Part shown: positions 60,743 to 64,000 of the stretch, piece by piece
How positions within the stretch are numbered: the first letter of the stretch is position 1
Layout: every line of letters begins with the position of its first letter
From: Flavobacterium cheniae
Lineage (GTDB): Bacteria; Bacteroidota; Bacteroidia; Flavobacteriales; Flavobacteriaceae
Assembly (NCBI RefSeq): GCF_004363695.1
Contig: NZ_SNZC01000002.1
Coordinates: 620,001 to 684,000 of the forward strand
Length of the DNA: 64,000 nt
Direction of reading: 5' to 3'
Notes under the pieces: generated by a model
The model's input: the letters and a program-made list of their open reading frames with translations, nothing else
The model's database searches: none
What the model was told of the DNA's origin: nothing
Program-made: the position numbers and the translations under genes

Positions 60743-63517
60743 TTAGAAGTTAATGTAGAAGTTAACAAAGAATGTTCTTCCGTATCCGTAAAAATATTTT
60801 GAACCAAAAGAAGGTGTACCATTAGCTTGGTCCGCTTGTAAATCTGGGAAAGTTGCTTTTCTAGATTGCTCAAAACCACCTGTTTTATAGGTTACATCAA
60901 AAACGTTGTTTACAGAAGCAAAGAATCCAACAGTGTTACGATTTGCTTTGCTTATTCTCCAAGATTTTCCTCCTGTCAAGTTTACTAATGTAAAACTATC
61001 AAATTTTTCTTGTTCTAATATATCTTTAACTGTTTCTGGTGTTGCGCCAGAATAATTATCTCCTGTAGTACTATCAATACTGAAATTGTCAGTTCTTAAA
61101 ATACTAGCTACATCAATATAGCTATTTGCTAAATAGTTTACATTAGCTCCAATCCACCAGAAGTTAGGGTCTCTATATTCTAAACCAAATGATGCTGCTG
61201 TTTGTGGCATACCTGGTTGGTGATAATTTTTAATGTAAACAGTTCCAAAATCTGTTAAACTTTCATTTCCAGCTGCAGCTAAAGCATCATCATTTGTTTT
61301 TAATTTAGCATTATCAGAATAGATATACTGTCCGTAAGATGCTGCAGCAGTTGCTTTAATAGTTGAAGTAATTTGGTATTCTAAACCAAGTTCTGCACCC
61401 ATGTTTTGTTTTTCAATACCAGTAACGATTTCACTTACAAATGTATCTTCGTCACCACCATCGTCACTTCCAATTCCTTCTCCATAGAAGAATGAAATTT
61501 CAGTAGCGTCTTGAATTTTAGAGTAGAAACCAGTTAAACGGGCTTTGAATTTTGGTGCTCTTAAAATGTAACTTGCATCAGCACTTGTAATACTTTCGCT
61601 TTGTAAGTCTGGAGTAATTACATTATTCATTCTCGCATTAGAGAAAGAGTTTCTCAAACTTGGAGCTTTTGTTTGGTATAAACCGTTGAAATCTAAATAA
61701 TTTCTTCCGTTTAATTTGTATGTTAAACCTCCTTTGAATCCGAAGTTTTCAAAAGTGATACTTTCTCCTTTTCCAAAAGAATTATCTGCATAAATCCCAT
61801 TTCTATAAATTCCTTCTCTTTGATACTCAGTTCTAGAAAAAGATTGAGCTAAATAAAAATCTGCTTTATCATAAGTGAATTTGAATTGAGTAAAACCATC
61901 AAATGTTAAAGCGTGTAATAAATAGTTATATCCGTAAGATTCGTTTTCACCAACTTGTCTATTTGGATTGTTTAAATCTGATTGACTAGCATTACCAGTG
62001 TAAAAAGGATCAATATCTAAGAAGTATTGACCACCCATTAAATCTAATAAGTTTTGGTAATTATGAGAGCGTAGTTTTCTAAAATTTGCTCCAGCAGTTA
62101 AGCTAACATTTTCAGAAATACTTGAGTTTAAGATAGTGTTTGCGCTTAATTGGTTGTCATCTGTTCTGTCTTCATACAAAACATAAACACTTCTTCCTGG
62201 AAATGCACTATTTTGATTAGCAATGTACATAGCATCCCAATCAATTTGAGAATTTAATCTAAAAGTGTTTCCAATTTCTTCTAATTGAAGAGGAGTATAA
62301 CCTCCTAAATTGCTAAAATAACTTGGTAAGTTTCTGTAATAAGTTGGGTCAGGGTTGTTACCTAATTGAAAATCTAATCTAGAGTTTCCAATTGATCCTG
62401 TTTGAAAAGCAACATTAGTATTTAATGATGTTTTTTCTGTAATTTTCCAATAATGAGAAAGCATTACAATTGGTTCTTCAACGTCTTTATCTCTAGAGTT
62501 ACGTTTTTTACCTCCTTGGTATCCCCAATATGAATTGTATTCGATACCCATTAAATCATTTACCTCTTTAGTGTTTGGAGAAGATTTTCCTCTGCTATTC
62601 TGAGCGTAAATTGCAGTTAAGTTTAAACTGTGTTTTTCGTTAATTCTTTTCTCAACACTAGCAAATATTGAATTTGCAGCATAATCAGTTCCTTCAAAAT
62701 ATCCCTCTTCAGCCCATCTTCTTGATGCAGAAACTACAAATGCCCATCCGTCTTTGTTCATTCCAGATGCGTGAGTTCCCATCATTCTCCAACTATAGTT
62801 GGTGTTTGTTCCTGACATCGAAATTCTTGAGCCTGGACGGTAGAATGAAGCTCTTGTGTTGATTTCTTGAGTTCCTAAAGCACTACCAAAAGTATAATCT
62901 GAAGGTGCAGAACCCATTGTAAATTCTTGATTACGAGTTGCATCATTTAAACCACCCCAGTTACTCCATTGTGGTCTTCCATCATATAATTTATTCATTG
63001 AAATACCATTAATCATGGTAACTCCATATTCATTATCTAAACCTCTAATTCTAAAACGAGCTAATCCCCAGTTAAAAGCAGCAGCTTGTTGGTACGTGTC
63101 TCTTGTTGCTTGTAAAAGCCCAGAAGTACTTTCCGACCCACTGTTGTCATCTCCTAAGTCATTTTCTGTAATAGTTACTAAACTTAATTGTTGTTCAGAA
63201 GTAACATCTTCTTCTAAAACAACTACGCCTAAGTCTAATGGTTCCCCATTGTTTGGCTCTAACACGAATGTCTGTTGGTTGTATCCTGTAGACTTAACTA
63301 CCAATACTTGTTCACCACCAGGAAGTGATTGAAAGACAAAATTTCCGTCAAAATCAGTCAAGGCAGATTGATTCGTGCTTTGAATAGTTGCAACTACATT
63401 TTGTAATGGTTTTTGACTTTTAGCATCGATAACCTTACCTTTTAAGGCTGGATTTTGCTGTGCAAAAACAAAAACAGCTTGCAGCACTAGTAAAGTGCTT
63501 AATACAAGTTTTTTCAT
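60743..63517 (-). CDS. TonB-dependent receptor with carboxypeptidase-like domain
   Basis: A 924-residue outer-membrane transporter. The signal peptide is about 1-19 (ending FVFAQ). A carboxypeptidase-regulatory-like domain follows (about 22-105; LKGKVIDAKSQKPLQNVVATIQ), then a plug (RFRIRGLDNEYGVTMINGISMNKLYDG) and a barrel ending FFVNFYINF with terminal Phe. The ligand is unknown. It is first in an operon with two surface lipoproteins, and divergent from a secreted nuclease/phosphatase gene. Confidence 0.94.
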   Translation of the reverse strand: MKKLVLSTLLVLQAVFVFAQQNPALKGKVIDAKSQKPLQNVVATIQSTNQSALTDFDGNFVFQSLPGGEQVLVVKSTGYNQQTFVLEPNNGEPLDLGVVVLEEDVTSEQQLSLVTITENDLGDDNSGSESTSGLLQATRDTYQQAAAFNWGLARFRIRGLDNEYGVTMINGISMNKLYDGRPQWSNWGGLNDATRNQEFTMGSAPSDYTFGSALGTQEINTRASFYRPGSRISMSGTNTNYSWRMMGTHASGMNKDGWAFVVSASRRWAEEGYFEGTDYAANSIFASVEKRINEKHSLNLTAIYAQNSRGKSSPNTKEVNDLMGIEYNSYWGYQGGKKRNSRDKDVEEPIVMLSHYWKITEKTSLNTNVAFQTGSIGNSRLDFQLGNNPDPTYYRNLPSYFSNLGGYTPLQLEEIGNTFRLNSQIDWDAMYIANQNSAFPGRSVYVLYEDRTDDNQLSANTILNSSISENVSLTAGANFRKLRSHNYQNLLDLMGGQYFLDIDPFYTGNASQSDLNNPNRQVGENESYGYNYLLHALTFDGFTQFKFTYDKADFYLAQSFSRTEYQREGIYRNGIYADNSFGKGESITFENFGFKGGLTYKLNGRNYLDFNGLYQTKAPSLRNSFSNARMNNVITPDLQSESITSADASYILRAPKFKARLTGFYSKIQDATEISFFYGEGIGSDDGGDEDTFVSEIVTGIEKQNMGAELGLEYQITSTIKATAAASYGQYIYSDNAKLKTNDDALAAAGNESLTDFGTVYIKNYHQPGMPQTAASFGLEYRDPNFWWIGANVNYLANSYIDVASILRTDNFSIDSTTGDNYSGATPETVKDILEQEKFDSFTLVNLTGGKSWRISKANRNTVGFFASVNNVFDVTYKTGGFEQSRKATFPDLQADQANGTPSFGSKYFYGYGRTFFVNFYINF

Positions 63518-63575
63518 AAAGAATATTATAATTAATACTTATTTAACGTTAAGTGGTTTAAAACTTAACAGCCTG

Positions 63576-63583
63576 CAAATGTA
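63576..63583 (-). promoter_or_regulatory. -7 box of the TonB receptor operon
   Basis: TACATTTG on the minus strand, 59-66 bases upstream of the start codon; back-to-back with the plus-strand box at 63604. Confidence 0.45.
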
Positions 63584-63603
63584 TAACTTTTAATAATATT
63601 ATT

Positions 63604-63611
63604 TACCTTTG
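63604..63611 (+). promoter_or_regulatory. -7 box of the nuclease/phosphatase gene
   Basis: TACCTTTG matches TAnnTTTG; predicted leader of about 40 bases before the ATG at 63657. Confidence 0.5.
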
Positions 63612-63656
63612 GCACCCAATTTGTAATAAACTTGATATTAATATAACATTTGATTT

Positions 63657-64000
63657 ATGAAAATTAAACACCTTTTGGCTGTATTTACCGTGATTTTATC
63701 TGTAAATAGTGCTTTTTCTCAAGATAAAAAATTTAAAGTGCATACCGTGGCATTTTACAATTTAGAGAACATTTTTGATACAATTAATGATCCCGACACT
63801 TACGACGAAGAATATACTCCTGCTAATGGTTGGACAAAAAAGAATTACAATAAGAAATTAGATAACTTAAGTCGTGTTCTTATCGAATTAGGAACAAGTG
63901 ATGTTCAAAAAAATTCACCGGTTATTATTGGTGGATGTGAAATTGAAAACAGAAGAGTTTTAGAAGATCTAGTAAAACATCCTACTTTAATTAACAAAGG
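63657..64000 (+). CDS. Secreted endonuclease/exonuclease/phosphatase-family protein (partial)
   Basis: The first 114 residues only; the gene runs off the window end with no stop. The signal peptide is about 1-22 (ending NSAFSQ). The mature part begins VHTVAFYNLENIFDT, the first strand of the EEP fold with its conserved Asn, and continues to VIIGGCEIENRRVLEDL, with the metal-binding Glu, as in bacterial secreted EEP nucleases. It is divergent from the receptor/lipoprotein operon, suggesting joint use in nucleic-acid or phosphoester uptake (inference). Confidence 0.85.
   Translation, partial: MKIKHLLAVFTVILSVNSAFSQDKKFKVHTVAFYNLENIFDTINDPDTYDEEYTPANGWTKKNYNKKLDNLSRVLIELGTSDVQKNSPVIIGGCEIENRRVLEDLVKHPTLINK

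Overview
The window is AT-rich chromosomal DNA from a member of the Bacteroidota, very probably Flavobacterium or a close Flavobacteriaceae relative. The evidence is the gene families (GLPGLI proteins, a GldM-like C-terminal domain, DUF4175, DUF4837, DUF2480, DUF3078, DUF5689, TonB-dependent receptors with carboxypeptidase-like N-terminal domains), signal peptides ending in FSQ or FAQ, lipoproteins, and many TAnnTTTG -7 promoter boxes. Most of the content is core housekeeping, with a few accessory insertions. No phage, CRISPR array or classical IS transposase was seen.

Layout: 0-4.3 kb holds a LysE exporter, a GldM-C-like secreted protein, a tRNA-Cys with a tandem train of tRNA 3'-end/terminator remnants, an LTA-synthase-like phosphotransferase and folB. 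4.3-11.4 kb holds glnS, two tiny membrane proteins, an SPFH protein, a beta-barrel protein, two unknown secreted proteins and gltX. 11.5-18.2 kb holds DUF4175, ybeY, mnmG and a methyltransferase, with three parS sites flanking mnmG (one forms the 3' end of ybeY). 18.4-28.6 kb holds an OmpH lipoprotein, a Pif1-like helicase, a GIY-YIG gene between inverted REP-like hairpins, DoxX, holB, pgk, a LysM transglycosylase, a DUF4837 lipoprotein and an ElaA-like acetyltransferase.

28.8-36.4 kb is a minus-strand accessory cluster: one TonB-dependent receptor, four GLPGLI paralogues, two small secreted proteins sharing a C-x31-C pattern, and an OmpA-type protein. It grew by duplication of a promoter/small protein/GLPGLI/receptor unit, and two receptor copies survive only as 5' stubs. 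It is followed by a C-terminal processing protease, rnpA, an EF-G-like GTPase, an M1 peptidase, an S8 peptidase lipoprotein and an MBL hydrolase.

46.2-57.4 kb is the SUF iron-sulfur region (iscA/sufA-type, sufB, HAD gene, sufC, sufD; two membrane proteins; sufS, lipoprotein, sufE, GxxExxY gene, DUF59/sufT-like, DUF2480, DUF3078). Its first promoter is an excellent match to the flavobacterial consensus. Two genes look inserted: a HAD phosphatase flanked by 11-bp direct repeats, and a GxxExxY nuclease-fold gene flanked by 22-bp inverted repeats and 8-bp direct repeats. The window ends with hflX and an operon of a TonB-dependent receptor with two surface lipoproteins, divergent from a secreted endonuclease/exonuclease/phosphatase cut by the window edge.

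The strongest candidates for something new are the two single-gene nuclease cassettes with inverted-repeat ends and the GLPGLI/C-x31-C/TonB receptor cluster.
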